DNA of 58,561 nucleotides from Gammaproteobacteria bacterium (GCA_026197075.1 JAPHQV010000011.1:1-58561); one strand, 5' to 3'. Positions 33,134-42,729 are shown, numbered from the stretch's first letter. A program made the numbers and translations. Notes: generated from the sequence alone by a model not told the origin.

Positions 33134-35299
33134 CTGCCCGCCACCGGCCATGGCCGCTTTTGACGAGGCGCGCGACTGCTGACGCCGGGCGGCCTCCTGG
33201 ATCCGGCTGCGTTCTGCATCCGTGGGGGCGGGACGTGGGGCAGGCGGACGCCGTGATGATTTTGTGCTCACCGTCTCATCGTTGCCCAGGCGGAAGAAGC
33301 TCATCAACCCCATCAGCTTGTCGCCCTGCTCCTCGGCGGCACGGGAAGCGGCCGCGGCCTCCTCCACCAGGGCCGCGTTCTGCTGGGTCACCTCGTCCAT
33401 CTGGGTAATGGCCTTGTTCACCTGCTCGATACCCGAGGACTGTTCCTGACTTGCCGAGGTCATCTCCGCCACGATGTCGCTGACCTTCTTCACGTTGTCG
33501 ATGATTTCCTCCAGGGTCCGCCCCGACTCATCCACCAGGCCGGAGCCCGTCTTCACCTTCTCCACCGAATCCTGGATCAGGCCCTTGATCTCTTTGGCGG
33601 CGCCGGCGGAACGCTGCGCCAGGTTGCGCACCTCCGCGGCCACCACGGCGAAGCCGCGGCCCTGTTCGCCGGCCCGCGCCGCCTCCACGGCCGCATTCAG
33701 GGCCAGCAGGTTGGTCTGGAAGGCGATCTCGTCGATGACGCCGATGATGTCGGCGATCTTGCGGCTGGAGGCATTGATCTCGTCCATGGCCACTACTGCC
33801 TTCGATACCACCTGGCCACCCTGCTCCGCCTGATTGCGGGCACCACGCGCCAGTTCATTGGCCTGGCGGGCGTTGTCCGCGTTCTGGCGTACCGTGGACG
33901 TCATCTCCTCCATGGAGGATGCCGTCTCTTCCAGGGCCGAGGCCTGTTCCTGGGTGCGCTGGCTGAGGTCATCGTTACCCGAGGCGATTTCCGCCGCGGC
34001 GGCGGAAATACTCGAGGCCCCTGTACGCACGTCGGCGGTGATCCCGCGCAGGTTTCCATTCACATTGCAGATGGACTGCAGCACCCTGCTGATCTCGTCG
34101 TCACGTTCCACCTTGACGTTGTTGGTCAAATCCCCCGAGGAAACGGCGATCGCGATGTCCTCCACCTCACGCAAGGGGCGCAGGATGGCACGCAACAGCA
34201 GCCAGGCCATCAGGATTCCAGCGCCCAGGGCCACGGCCATGAGCAAAGTGGCATTGTTCCGATACCAGGAAAAATCTGTGCCGGCGGCACTGAATTCGCG
34301 GTCGGCCATGTCCAGTTGCATCTGCAGCAACTTGGCCGCGCCCTCTCTCACCGGGGCATAGAGCCCGTCCAGACGCTCGTAGACCAGGGTACGCGCCTCC
34401 TCGATCCGGCCCGCGGAAAGCGCCGAGAGGCTGGCCATGAGACCTTCGCTGACGAAGCGACCGCGCTGCTGCGCCCATTCCCGGGCCAGCGCCTGCTCCT
34501 CGACGCTCAGTTCGCCCGCCATGTACTCCTCCCACAAGGACGTAATGGCGTCGCGATTGCGAATCACCCGCGCCTGGTTGGCGGCGATAAGCTCCGGGCT
34601 CGGGCGGGCCGTGGCCTCCATCACCAGGATACGGTTCTCCATCACCCGCTGGACAATCTCACCGATCTGGCCCGCCGGCACCAGGCCGGTATGATAGACA
34701 GTATCCAGGCGTTCATGGGTGGCGTGCATACCTTGCAGCGTGGAAAAGGTGGACACCAGGCCCAACAAGGCCAGCACCGCCACCATGGTGACGATGCGAT
34801 CCCGCACGCGGGGCTTGCGAAGCTTGTCGACCAGACCCAGGATGCCGGTGCGGTATACCCGTCCCTCCTTGACCTTCCAGCCGCGAGCCTTACCCTCGCG
34901 GATCTTGCGATAGAGATCTTCCGCGAATGCCACTTGTTCCCGTGAGGGCCTGGTGCGCAGGGACATGTAGCCGACCACGCGCCCATTCTCATGGATGGGA
35001 TTGGCGTTGGCCTCCACCCAGTAGTAGCCACCATCCTTGCAGCGGTTCTTCACCAGCCCCTTCCAGGACTTGCCGGCCTGCAGGGTATCCCACAGGTCCT
35101 GGAAGGCCTCCGGCGGCATGTCCGGGTGGCGCACGAGGTTCTGTGGGGCCCCGATCAGTTCCTCTTCGCTGAAGCCACTGATCTCGCAGAAGGTGCGGTT
35201 CACATAGGTGATGACCCCATGGACATCGGTCTTGGATACGACGCTGTCGCCCTCGGCGAGCTCGCGCTCCACATTGGTAACGGGAAGATTCACACGCAT
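33119..35299 (-). CDS. Aer-like PAS chemoreceptor with periplasmic four-helix region and WEEF tail
   Basis: A 726-residue receptor. The N-terminal cytoplasmic PAS (about 15-125) closely resembles Aer: [16 protein letters not shown], then [16 protein letters not shown] and GYMSLRTRP. This suggests FAD-based redox or energy taxis. Two helices near 185-205 and 360-385 enclose a helical periplasmic domain, unlike E. coli Aer. HAMP and a 36-heptad-type signalling domain follow ([35 protein letters not shown]). The last residues GGQWEEF fit the CheR/CheB-binding pentapeptide. The ATG at 35299 has GGAG 6 nt upstream. Confidence 0.93.
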   Translation of the reverse strand: MRVNLPVTNVERELAEGDSVVSKTDVHGVITYVNRTFCEISGFSEEELIGAPQNLVRHPDMPPEAFQDLWDTLQAGKSWKGLVKNRCKDGGYYWVEANANPIHENGRVVGYMSLRTRPSREQVAFAEDLYRKIREGKARGWKVKEGRVYRTGILGLVDKLRKPRVRDRIVTMVAVLALLGLVSTFSTLQGMHATHERLDTVYHTGLVPAGQIGEIVQRVMENRILVMEATARPSPELIAANQARVIRNRDAITSLWEEYMAGELSVEEQALAREWAQQRGRFVSEGLMASLSALSAGRIEEARTLVYERLDGLYAPVREGAAKLLQMQLDMADREFSAAGTDFSWYRNNATLLMAVALGAGILMAWLLLRAILRPLREVEDIAIAVSSGDLTNNVKVERDDEISRVLQSICNVNGNLRGITADVRTGASSISAAAAEIASGNDDLSQRTQEQASALEETASSMEEMTSTVRQNADNARQANELARGARNQAEQGGQVVSKAVVAMDEINASSRKIADIIGVIDEIAFQTNLLALNAAVEAARAGEQGRGFAVVAAEVRNLAQRSAGAAKEIKGLIQDSVEKVKTGSGLVDESGRTLEEIIDNVKKVSDIVAEMTSASQEQSSGIEQVNKAITQMDEVTQQNAALVEEAAAASRAAEEQGDKLMGLMSFFRLGNDETVSTKSSRRPPAPRPAPTDAERSRIQEAARRQQSRASSKAAMAGGGQWEEF

Positions 35300-35365
35300 G
35301 ACTGTCTCCATTCACTGGGTGGCATCGCCACCGGTTCCGGAATCCAACCCGCCGGGTTCCGTCGC

Positions 35366-37312
35366 TTACATCCCTGCATTTCCCGAGGCAACGTCGCCGA
35401 CACGGAAAAAGCGCATGATCTCCACCATGCGCTGGGCCTGTTCCTCCATGGAACGGGAGGCCGCCGCGGCCTCCTCCACCAGGGAGGCGTTCTGCTGGGT
35501 CACCTCGTCCATCTGGGTGATGGCCTTGTTCACCTGCTCGATACCCGCCGACTGTTCCTGGCTGGCGGCGGCGATCTCGGCAACGATGTCCGTCACCTTC
35601 TTCACGCTGTCCACGATCTCGGTGAGGGTCTTGCCCGATTCATCCACCAGGCCCGAGCCTGCCTTCACCTTCTCCACGGAATCCTGGATCAGGTCCTTGA
35701 TCTCCTTGGCGGCACCGGCGGAGCGCTGCGCCAGGTTGCGCACCTCGGCCGCCACCACGGCAAAACCACGCCCCTGTTCGCCGGCCCGTGCCGCTTCCAC
35801 CGCCGCGTTCAGCGCCAGCAGGTTGGTCTGGAAGGCGATCTCATCGATGACGCTGATGATGTCGGCGATCTTGTGACTGGAGGTATTGATCTCGTTCATG
35901 GCGGACACGGCCATCGACACCACCTGGCCACCCTGTTCCGCCTGGTCGCGGGCGCCCAGGGCGAGCTGGTTGGCCTGACGGGCATTGTCGGCGTTCTGCT
36001 TCACCGTGGAGGTCATCTCTTCCATGGAGGAGGCCGTCTCCTCCAGGGCCGAGGCCTGTTCCTGGGTACGCTGGCTGAGGTCGTCGTTGCCGCTGGCGAT
36101 CTCCTGGGAGGAAGTGCTGACTGAATCGGATGCCGTGCGTACCTCGGCCACGATCTGTGACAGCTTTTCCACCATGGTTTTCATGGCCGCCATCAGGCTG
36201 GTCTCATCACCAGCGTGTACCGGCACCTGTACATCCAGCTCGCCGGAGGCGATGCGGCCGGCGATCCTGGCGGCCTGTTCCGGTTCGCCGCCGAGTTGAC
36301 GCAGGATGTTGCGGATGGAATAGAAGGCCAGCAGTCCGGTGGCCGCCAGGGTCAGCACGGTCAGCACCAGATACAGGTACAGGGTGCTCTGGGCGCTGCT
36401 GCGCATCAGTTCCGCTTCATGGTAGAAGGTCTCGGCCAGGCCATCCTCCACATCCTTGAGCAGGTTGATCTTGGCAGTAATCATTTCGAACCACTGGTCG
36501 GCGTTGACACCCAGGGGGCGGCCATCGAGACCTTCCATGGCGAGCTGCTTCATGCGCTCGGCCTCGGCCACCTCACGACCTGTTACCTTCTGGCGATAGA
36601 ATTGCTTCTGCTCGTCGCCGGCCGCCACCTCGAACTCGTGCAGGTAGACATTCTGGCTGGCCGCATTGGCCAGGAAGCGCGCCAACAGGTCGGTGGAGAA
36701 GCGGTTGGCCCCGAACACGATATTGAGCAGTGCACGTTCGATGCCGGCACGCTCCTTGGCATGGGAGAAATTCGAGTAGGCCGTGGCCAGGCGGGTGATG
36801 TCCCGGTCATCGCTGAGCAGCATGCCCTGGCGACCTACCGAAAGCAGCGAGCCGATGGTGCGGGTGTAATAGGCGATGGCTTCCGTGCCGGCGATCCCCA
36901 GGCTGCTGACAGCATTGCGTGTCGCGTCCAGGTCGCGCAGGTTGCGCTCCGCCGCATCCAGTGCCCGATTCAGCACGGGTGGATAGGCGCCACGATCGAA
37001 GGCCTGGAGTGCGGCCTGCAACTCGGCCAGCCTCTGGTCCGAGGCATTGCGCTGGGCCGGGAGCTCACTCGCGAAACGCTCTCCCTTGCTGCCCAGAAAA
37101 CCACCGGTCATGCCGCGTTCGATCTGCAGCTCATGAGCAAGATTGGAAAACTGCACCGACAACTCCACCAGCATCTCGAGGTTGTGCATGGCCGTGCTGG
37201 TACGTGAACGGTCCAGGACGCTGTTGACGGAGAAGAACAACAGGCCCAGCACCGGCAAGGCCAGCACCAGCAACAGGCGATTGCGCATGGTCATGTCATG
37301 GAATGAAATCAT
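35366..37312 (-). CDS. Chemoreceptor with NIT-like (nitrate/nitrite) periplasmic domain
   Basis: A 648-residue receptor. TM1 is at about 12-32. The periplasmic domain begins [20 protein letters not shown] and contains [14 protein letters not shown], the NIT-domain signature; it ends at TM2 near 318-340. HAMP and the standard MCP signalling hairpin follow. The signalling half is almost identical in DNA and protein to the next receptor (37388-39082). It ends [10 protein letters not shown] and so lacks the pentapeptide found on its two neighbours. Nitrate or nitrite as ligand is inference from the domain. Confidence 0.92.
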   Translation of the reverse strand: MISFHDMTMRNRLLLVLALPVLGLLFFSVNSVLDRSRTSTAMHNLEMLVELSVQFSNLAHELQIERGMTGGFLGSKGERFASELPAQRNASDQRLAELQAALQAFDRGAYPPVLNRALDAAERNLRDLDATRNAVSSLGIAGTEAIAYYTRTIGSLLSVGRQGMLLSDDRDITRLATAYSNFSHAKERAGIERALLNIVFGANRFSTDLLARFLANAASQNVYLHEFEVAAGDEQKQFYRQKVTGREVAEAERMKQLAMEGLDGRPLGVNADQWFEMITAKINLLKDVEDGLAETFYHEAELMRSSAQSTLYLYLVLTVLTLAATGLLAFYSIRNILRQLGGEPEQAARIAGRIASGELDVQVPVHAGDETSLMAAMKTMVEKLSQIVAEVRTASDSVSTSSQEIASGNDDLSQRTQEQASALEETASSMEEMTSTVKQNADNARQANQLALGARDQAEQGGQVVSMAVSAMNEINTSSHKIADIISVIDEIAFQTNLLALNAAVEAARAGEQGRGFAVVAAEVRNLAQRSAGAAKEIKDLIQDSVEKVKAGSGLVDESGKTLTEIVDSVKKVTDIVAEIAAASQEQSAGIEQVNKAITQMDEVTQQNASLVEEAAAASRSMEEQAQRMVEIMRFFRVGDVASGNAGM

Positions 37313-37355
37313 GGTTCTATTTCCTTCTGCTTGGGAAATCTCTGGTTATCCTGTC

Positions 37356-37375
37356 ATGCCGGCCGATACCGGCAT
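37356..37375. repeat. Hairpin ATGCCGG-CCGATA-CCGGCAT between receptor genes
   Basis: A 7-bp stem in the 75-bp gap between two receptor genes, preceded by GTC and followed by CCATA. It matches the left end of the 127-bp element at 52926. It may cause partial termination or mRNA processing inside the operon. Confidence 0.6.
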
Positions 37376-37387
37376 CCATACCTCTGC

Positions 37388-39082
37388 TCAGAATTCCTGC
37401 CACTCGTCGCTTTCGGCCACCGGCCGGCGGGCGGCTTGCGGGACGGGACGGGACACGGTCTTGGGACTGGCGGCCGGCTTCGTCGTCGGTCTGGCCGCCT
37501 GGGCCACTGGCGCGGGTGCCGGCGTGGCGGACTTTGCCACCGCCGCGCCTACCCGGAAGAAGCCCATGGTTTCCACCAGGCGGCGGGCCTGCTCCTCCAT
37601 GGAGCGGGAGGCCGCCGCGGCCTCTTCCACCAGGGCGGCGTTCTGCTGGGTCACCTCATCCATCTGGGTGATGGCCTTGTTCACCTGCTCGATACCCACC
37701 GACTGCTCCTGGCTGGCGGCAGCGATCTCGGCCACGATATCGGTGACTTTCTTCACGCTGTCCACGATCTCGGTAAGAGTCTTGCCCGACTCGTCTACCA
37801 GCCCCGGCCCGGTCTTCACCTTCTCCACGGAATCCTGGATCAGGTCCTTGATCTCCTTGGCGGCACCCGCCGAGCGCTGCGCCAGGTTGCGCACCTCGGC
37901 CGCCACCACGGCGACGCCGCGACCCTGCTCGCCGGCCCGTGCCGCCTCGACCGCGGCGTTCAGCGCCAGCAGGTTGGTCTGGAAGGCGATCTCGTCGATG
38001 ACGCTGATGATGTCGGCGATCTTGCGACTGGAGGCATTGATTTCATTCATGGCCGCCACGGCCTTCGAGACCACCTGGCCACCCTGTTCCGCCTGGTCAC
38101 GGGCGCCCATGGCGAGCTGGTTGGCCTGACGGGCGTTGTCGGCGTTCTGCTTCACCGTGGAAGTCATTTCCTCCATGGAAGAAGCCGATTCCTCCAGGGC
38201 CGAGGCCTGTTCCTGGGTACGCTGGCTGAGATCATCATTGCCGCTGGCGATCTCCCGCGCGGAGGACCCGACGGCGTCCGATGCCGTGCGCACATCGCCC
38301 ACGATTCCGGACAATTTCCCGGTCATGTTGCGCAGGGCTCCCAGCAGTTTGCCCAGTTCATCGTTACGCTCGATCTCGATGCGATTGTCCAGCTCGCCGT
38401 CGGCGATGCGATTTGCCACGGCGACTGCCCGCTCCAGGGGTACCATGATGGCGCGCACCAGCATCCAGGCCATCCACAAGACAAAGGCCACGCCGATGAC
38501 GATGGCCAGGATGGTGTACAGGCGCATATTCAAATAAAGCTCCGTCGCGTAGGCGTATTCCTGCGCCGCCACGTCTCCCTGCAGCTCGATCAGCTTGAAC
38601 ATGTCCTCGCGCGCCTTGGTGAATTTGGGTCCGGCATCCCGGGCCGCGTTCTCGCGCGCCGCCGTGAAATCACCTGCCCGGGCGGAACCCAGGGTGCGGT
38701 CGCGCGACTCACGGTACACGGTCCAGTTGGCGTCGAAGCTGTCGGCGATGATCTTCTCTTCGTGCGTCAGGGTTGTGGCCATATATTTGTCCCAGAGCCG
38801 GGAGATCTCCCGGTCCAGGCCCTGGGTATCGGCGATCATTCGGTCCACGGTCTCGCGGTCCGGGGCACTCGTGGCCACCACGGCGTTGGTGCGGATGCGG
38901 TTCAGCATGTCGATCACCAGCCCCAGGTCCATGAGCGGCACGGTGCGGTCCTCGTAGACCGTGCGCAACTCATCCTTAACCAGGCCCAGGCTGACAACCC
39001 CGGTCCCGCCGATGCCGACCAGCAGCAGCAGCGAGACCGCCAGGGTGGTAATCAGACGCATCTTAATGCTCAGATTTTTCAT
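37388..39082 (-). CDS. Chemoreceptor with 4HB periplasmic domain, Val at the F396 position, and WQEF tail
   Basis: A 564-residue receptor: TM1 about 8-30, a four-helix-bundle ligand domain of about 150 residues, TM2 near 190-212, HAMP, signalling domain, a Pro/Ala/Thr-rich linker and the tail SDEWQEF, which fits a CheR-binding pentapeptide. At the hairpin tip it reads GEQGRGVAVVAAEV, where the two sibling receptors and E. coli Tsr have Phe (F396 in Tsr). It also has VKTGPGLVDESG, where siblings have Ser or Gly-Ser. It follows cheW by 20 bp. Confidence 0.93.
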   Translation of the reverse strand: MKNLSIKMRLITTLAVSLLLLVGIGGTGVVSLGLVKDELRTVYEDRTVPLMDLGLVIDMLNRIRTNAVVATSAPDRETVDRMIADTQGLDREISRLWDKYMATTLTHEEKIIADSFDANWTVYRESRDRTLGSARAGDFTAARENAARDAGPKFTKAREDMFKLIELQGDVAAQEYAYATELYLNMRLYTILAIVIGVAFVLWMAWMLVRAIMVPLERAVAVANRIADGELDNRIEIERNDELGKLLGALRNMTGKLSGIVGDVRTASDAVGSSAREIASGNDDLSQRTQEQASALEESASSMEEMTSTVKQNADNARQANQLAMGARDQAEQGGQVVSKAVAAMNEINASSRKIADIISVIDEIAFQTNLLALNAAVEAARAGEQGRGVAVVAAEVRNLAQRSAGAAKEIKDLIQDSVEKVKTGPGLVDESGKTLTEIVDSVKKVTDIVAEIAAASQEQSVGIEQVNKAITQMDEVTQQNAALVEEAAAASRSMEEQARRLVETMGFFRVGAAVAKSATPAPAPVAQAARPTTKPAASPKTVSRPVPQAARRPVAESDEWQEF

Positions 39083-39102
39083 GATGTCTTTCCTTCCAGT
39101 CC

Positions 39103-39630
39103 TTAGGCGGTAACAGTGGAAATGGCGTTCAACTCATCGGGACGCAGCAGCCGATCGATATCCAGCAGCATCACCATCTGCTCATCCACCGTGGCCAGGC
39201 CATTGATGAAATCGGCATCCACCACGGTGCCGAAATCCGGCTTGGGGCGGATGTCGGCGGTGGCGATGTTCAGCACGTCCGAAACCGCGTCCACCACAAT
39301 GCCGAAGGTGCGTTCCCGTCCCTCTGTAAGCAGGGAGAGTACGATCACCACAGTGGTGGGGGTGTATTCGATTTCCTTGAGGTTGAAGCGCATGCGCAGG
39401 TCCACGATGGGTACGATGGTGCCACGCAGGTTCAGCACGCCCTTGAGAAAGGGTGGTGCATTGGGTATCTGGGTCACGGGCGTCCAGCCCTTGATCTCCT
39501 GCACTCGCAGGATATCGACACCATATTCCTCGTCGGCCAGGGAAAAGGTCAGGTACTGGCTGGACGCCGCATCGGCATTACCCGCCTCCAGCTCCCGCGA
39601 ACGGACTTCCGTTGTGATTGCCTGTGTCAT
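39103..39630 (-). CDS. cheW: Chemotaxis coupling protein CheW
   Basis: A 175-residue adaptor that links receptors to CheA. Key motifs are EEYGVDILRVQEIKGW, NAPPFLKGVLNLRGTIVPIVDLR and FGIVVDAVSDVLNI, all typical. The N-terminal extension of about 25 residues before YLTFSLADEEYG is common. It lies 18 bp after cheA. Confidence 0.96.
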   Translation of the reverse strand: MTQAITTEVRSRELEAGNADAASSQYLTFSLADEEYGVDILRVQEIKGWTPVTQIPNAPPFLKGVLNLRGTIVPIVDLRMRFNLKEIEYTPTTVVIVLSLLTEGRERTFGIVVDAVSDVLNIATADIRPKPDFGTVVDADFINGLATVDEQMVMLLDIDRLLRPDELNAISTVTA

Positions 39631-39648
39631 ATCGTCTCCTAGGGCACG

Positions 39649-41706
39649 CTATGCGCGTTTGCGTTCGACATCGTGGACCGGGGATGTGGTCATGCGGATC
39701 AGGCCGGGGATATCCATGATCAGGGCCACCGAGCCGTCACCCAGTATGGTGGCGCCGGACACCCCGTCCACGCGCCGGTAGTTGGATTCGAGGCTTTTGA
39801 TGACCACTTGCTGCTGCCCCAGCAACTCATCGACGAAGATGCCGGCCTTCTGGCCGTCGCCCTCCGCCACCACCAGAAGGCCCTTGGTGAGGTCCTCGGT
39901 GTCCGCCTCAATATTGAACACATGGTGCAGCCGGATCACGGGCAGGTACTCGTCACGCGAGCGGTATACTTCCGCCTTGCCGGCGACCGCGTTGATGGAT
40001 TCCGGCTTCGCCTGCAGGGATTCGATGATGGAGACCAGCGGGATGATGTAGATCACACCGCCCACGCGCACCAGCTGGCCATCGAGAATGGCCAGGGTCA
40101 GGGGCAGGCGGATGGTGATGCGCGATCCCTGGCCTTCCTGGGAACTGAGCTCGACACTGCCGCCCACATCCTGGATGTTGCGCCGTACCACGTCCATGCC
40201 GACGCCGCGCCCGGACACGTCGCTGACCACATCCGCGGTGGAGAATCCTGGCTGAAAGATCAGGTCGCAAACCTTGTCGTCCGGCAGCGAAGAAGCCTCG
40301 GCCTCGCTGAGCAATCCACGCTCCACGGCCTTGGCCAATACCTTGCGGCGATTGATACCGGCGCCATCGTCGCTGATCTCGATGACGATATTGCCGCCCT
40401 GGTGATAGGCGTTCAGCAGCAGGGTGCCCGTGGCCGTCTTGCCGGCGGCCAGCCGCACCTCCGGTGTTTCCAGCCCATGGTCGAGGGCATTGCGCACCAG
40501 GTGCACCAGCGGGTCGCCGATCTTCTCCATGACGGTCTTGTCGAGTTCGGTATTCTCACCCGACATGCGCAGGTCGATCTGCTTGCCCAGTTTCCCGCCC
40601 AGGTCATGCACCAGGCGCGGGAAACGGTTGAAGGCGAAGCTGATCGGCAGCATGCGGATGCGCATCACCGATTCCTGCAACTCCCGGGTATTGCGTTCCA
40701 GGGCCGTGAGACCATCGCGCAGCTTTTCCAGTTTGGCCTGGGCATTATCCTGGCCCAGAGAATCACCGATCTGGCCCAGCATCGACTGGGTGATGACCAG
40801 CTCGCCTACCATGTTGATGAGGTCGTCGATCTTGTCGATGCTGACCCGGATGGACGTGGTTTCCACGCTGCCCGCGCCGCCACGACGCTCGCCGCTGCCA
40901 CGCCGCTCCTTGCGGCGCCGTTCCACCAGCAGTTCGCCATCCACCACCATGCCAGGTTCGTTTTCCTCGACGGTCGCTTGCACCGCACTCGCCAAGGGCT
41001 GGATATCCAGTTCCGCCTCGTCGGCCACCCAGGCGAACACCTCGTCGACCTGGTCGCGGGGGATCTCGCCGCGCAGCTCGATGTCCCAGGCCAGGTAGCA
41101 GACCTCCGGGTCCAGCAGTGCCCAATCGGGCAGGCGTTCACTGTCCGCCGCCACCTGTATTTCGCCAAGACCGGCCAGTTCGCGCAGGATGCGCAGCGGA
41201 TCGTTGCCGGTACGCATCATGTCCAGGTCGGGGCGGAAGCGGATGTGCCAGCCCGCGACTGTTTTCTGCTCTCCCGGGGACGGGGTGCCCGCGGCGGAAC
41301 GGGTGACAGCGCCTGGTCCCTGTTCCAAAGCCGCCTGCAATTCCGCCTGCAATCCCGTGATGACGTCGTCATCGACTTCCGCCGCACCCTGGGCGGCCGC
41401 CACCAGCATGCGCAGCCCATCCACGGCACGCAGCAGCAGGTCGGCCTCCGCTTGCACCACCTGGCGGCGACCGTCACGCATCTCGTCCAACAGGGTTTCC
41501 ATCAGGTGGGTGAAATTGGCGATGTCCAGGAAACCGAAGGTTCCACTGCCGCCCTTGATGGAATGCGCTGCGCGGAAAATACTGTTGATCGCTTCCGGCT
41601 CGGCCGCGCCCACATCCAGGTTGAGCAGCGCGGACTCCATGAGGTCCAGGCCTTCGAGGCTTTCCTCGAAGAAGGTCTGGTGGAACTGTTCCATGTCCAT
41701 GGCCAT
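39649..41706 (-). CDS. cheA: Chemotaxis histidine kinase CheA
   Basis: A 685-residue kinase. P1/HPt is at the N-terminus with H48 in AAHSIKGGSGTFGF. A diverged P2-like domain lies at about 150-235 (AGWHIRFRPDLDMMRTGND). P3 dimerisation, P4 ATPase (VHLVRNALDHGLE, ISDDGAGINRRK, GRGVGMDVVRRN) and P5 CheW-like domain (LVRVGGVIYIIPL) complete it. A charged linker with RRKERRGSGERR separates P2 and P3. Either of two nearby ATGs could start it. The stop is 18 bp from cheW. Confidence 0.96.
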   Translation of the reverse strand: MAMDMEQFHQTFFEESLEGLDLMESALLNLDVGAAEPEAINSIFRAAHSIKGGSGTFGFLDIANFTHLMETLLDEMRDGRRQVVQAEADLLLRAVDGLRMLVAAAQGAAEVDDDVITGLQAELQAALEQGPGAVTRSAAGTPSPGEQKTVAGWHIRFRPDLDMMRTGNDPLRILRELAGLGEIQVAADSERLPDWALLDPEVCYLAWDIELRGEIPRDQVDEVFAWVADEAELDIQPLASAVQATVEENEPGMVVDGELLVERRRKERRGSGERRGGAGSVETTSIRVSIDKIDDLINMVGELVITQSMLGQIGDSLGQDNAQAKLEKLRDGLTALERNTRELQESVMRIRMLPISFAFNRFPRLVHDLGGKLGKQIDLRMSGENTELDKTVMEKIGDPLVHLVRNALDHGLETPEVRLAAGKTATGTLLLNAYHQGGNIVIEISDDGAGINRRKVLAKAVERGLLSEAEASSLPDDKVCDLIFQPGFSTADVVSDVSGRGVGMDVVRRNIQDVGGSVELSSQEGQGSRITIRLPLTLAILDGQLVRVGGVIYIIPLVSIIESLQAKPESINAVAGKAEVYRSRDEYLPVIRLHHVFNIEADTEDLTKGLLVVAEGDGQKAGIFVDELLGQQQVVIKSLESNYRRVDGVSGATILGDGSVALIMDIPGLIRMTTSPVHDVERKRA

Positions 41707-41711
41707 GAGGG

Positions 41712-42074
41712 TTACCCGAGGACTTTCTTGATGGTGGAGAGCAGCTGTTCCGGGTTGAAGGGCTTGACAATCCAGCCGGTGGCCCCGGCAGCCTTACCTT
41801 CCTGTTTCTTGTCCGCCGCCGATTCGGTGGTCAACATGAGCATGGGCGTGAACTTGTAGGCCGGCAGGGTGCGCAGGTTCTTGATCAGCGTGATGCCGTC
41901 CATCTTCGGCATGTTCACGTCGGTGAGCACCAGGTTGACGGATTTGCCGCGCGCCAGGGCCAGGGCCTGTTCCCCGTCGGCCGCCTCGACCACGTCGTAG
42001 CCGGCACCCTTCAGGGTGAAAGTGACCATCTGGCGCATGGAGGCGGAATCGTCGACCGCGAGTATGGTTGCCAT
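41712..42074 (-). CDS. cheY: Chemotaxis response regulator CheY
   Basis: A 120-residue single-domain receiver with DD (8-9), phosphoacceptor D52 (LTDVNMPKMDG), TTES near 82 and KPFN near 104. It is of the short CheY kind ending STIKKVLG. It is followed 5 bp later by cheA. It may act on the flagellar motor, or within the array if the cluster serves another output; the sequence alone does not decide. The start at 42074 is chosen by alignment with other receivers. Confidence 0.93.
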   Translation of the reverse strand: MATILAVDDSASMRQMVTFTLKGAGYDVVEAADGEQALALARGKSVNLVLTDVNMPKMDGITLIKNLRTLPAYKFTPMLMLTTESAADKKQEGKAAGATGWIVKPFNPEQLLSTIKKVLG

Positions 42075-42087
42075 GAGTAAGGTTCCT

Positions 42088-42417
42088 CTACTGTGATTGC
42101 ACGGAATCGGGGGGCAGGCCCAGCTCGCCATCCAGGCCCAGCAGGGCGACGGCTTCACGGAGTTGGGGGGAAGGTTTGCGCCAGTCCGGTACACGACTGG
42201 CACCTACGGCAGTGCGCTGGAAAGCCAGCAGCAATTGCAGCGCCGCGCCATCCAGCTGCTCGACGGCGGCGCCGTCGATGGCCAGTGGGCGGCCGCTATC
42301 CAGGGCCTCATCGAATTGCTCACGCAGCTGCGCAAGCTGCGCGATCCCGAGGGTGGCGGGCAGACGCAGCACGCGGGTACGCGCACGGGAGCTTTTGGGG
42401 GTTTTGCCTTCCGTCAC
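42088..42417 (-). CDS. STAS-domain protein lacking the phosphorylatable serine
   Basis: A 109-residue STAS-fold protein (MlaB/STAS_2-like). The region that normally reads D-S-[SA]-G is VEQLDGAALQLLLAF, so the serine is replaced by Gly and phosphorylation at that site is unlikely. The GTG at 42417 is preferred because GAGGAGGAAGG lies just upstream; another GTG at 42462 lacks such a site. It opens the chemosensory operon and is 13 bp before cheY. Similar STAS genes occur at the head of some other che clusters; a structural or scaffold role is possible. Confidence 0.85.
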   Translation of the reverse strand: MTEGKTPKSSRARTRVLRLPATLGIAQLAQLREQFDEALDSGRPLAIDGAAVEQLDGAALQLLLAFQRTAVGASRVPDWRKPSPQLREAVALLGLDGELGLPPDSVQSQ

Positions 42418-42590
42418 AGCCTTCCTCCTCGCGGTCAGCCCGGTTGGCGGCGTGATGAGCACGCATGCCTACAGGTGATCCGCATCAAATGCGAGGAAAG
42501 GCGGGTTCGTGGCCTTTCAGATCGGGTGGCGACGGGTTTCCGTCAGGAATCGTCAGTGTTACGTCACCCGTTGCCAGAGTAGCGGTATTC

Positions 42591-42617
42591 CTAGCGTCCG
42601 CGGCCACTGAAACCTTA
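42591..42617 (-). promoter_or_regulatory. Candidate sigma-28 (FliA) promoter of the chemosensory operon
   Basis: On the minus strand TAAGGTTT (42617-42610) is followed after exactly 11 nt by GACGCTAG (42598-42591). This matches the E. coli FliA consensus TAAAGTTT-N11-GCCGATAA at 7 of 8 and 5 of 8 positions. It would give a leader of about 165 nt before the first STAS gene. Confidence 0.5.
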
Positions 42618-42716
42618 GCGCGGGACACAGGTATTTCCGGTCAGCCGATCGATCGTCGGGAATATGCCTGACGGGATCGTCACTACTTTGGCAGCATTGA
42701 CAGACGTGCAAAATAT

Positions 42717-42729
42717 GGGCCAGCGGCCC
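42717..42729 (-). terminator. Terminator hairpin after the GGDEF-EAL gene
   Basis: GGGCC-AGC-GGCCC, followed on the minus strand by ATATTTTGC, 8 bp past the stop. Short stem, moderate T content. Confidence 0.45.

Noticed and set aside
39673..41859. 728-residue open frame antisense to cheA and cheY
   Set aside because: Composition is His/Gln/Leu-rich without any domain, and it mirrors cheA codons; the minus-strand cheA product is unmistakable.
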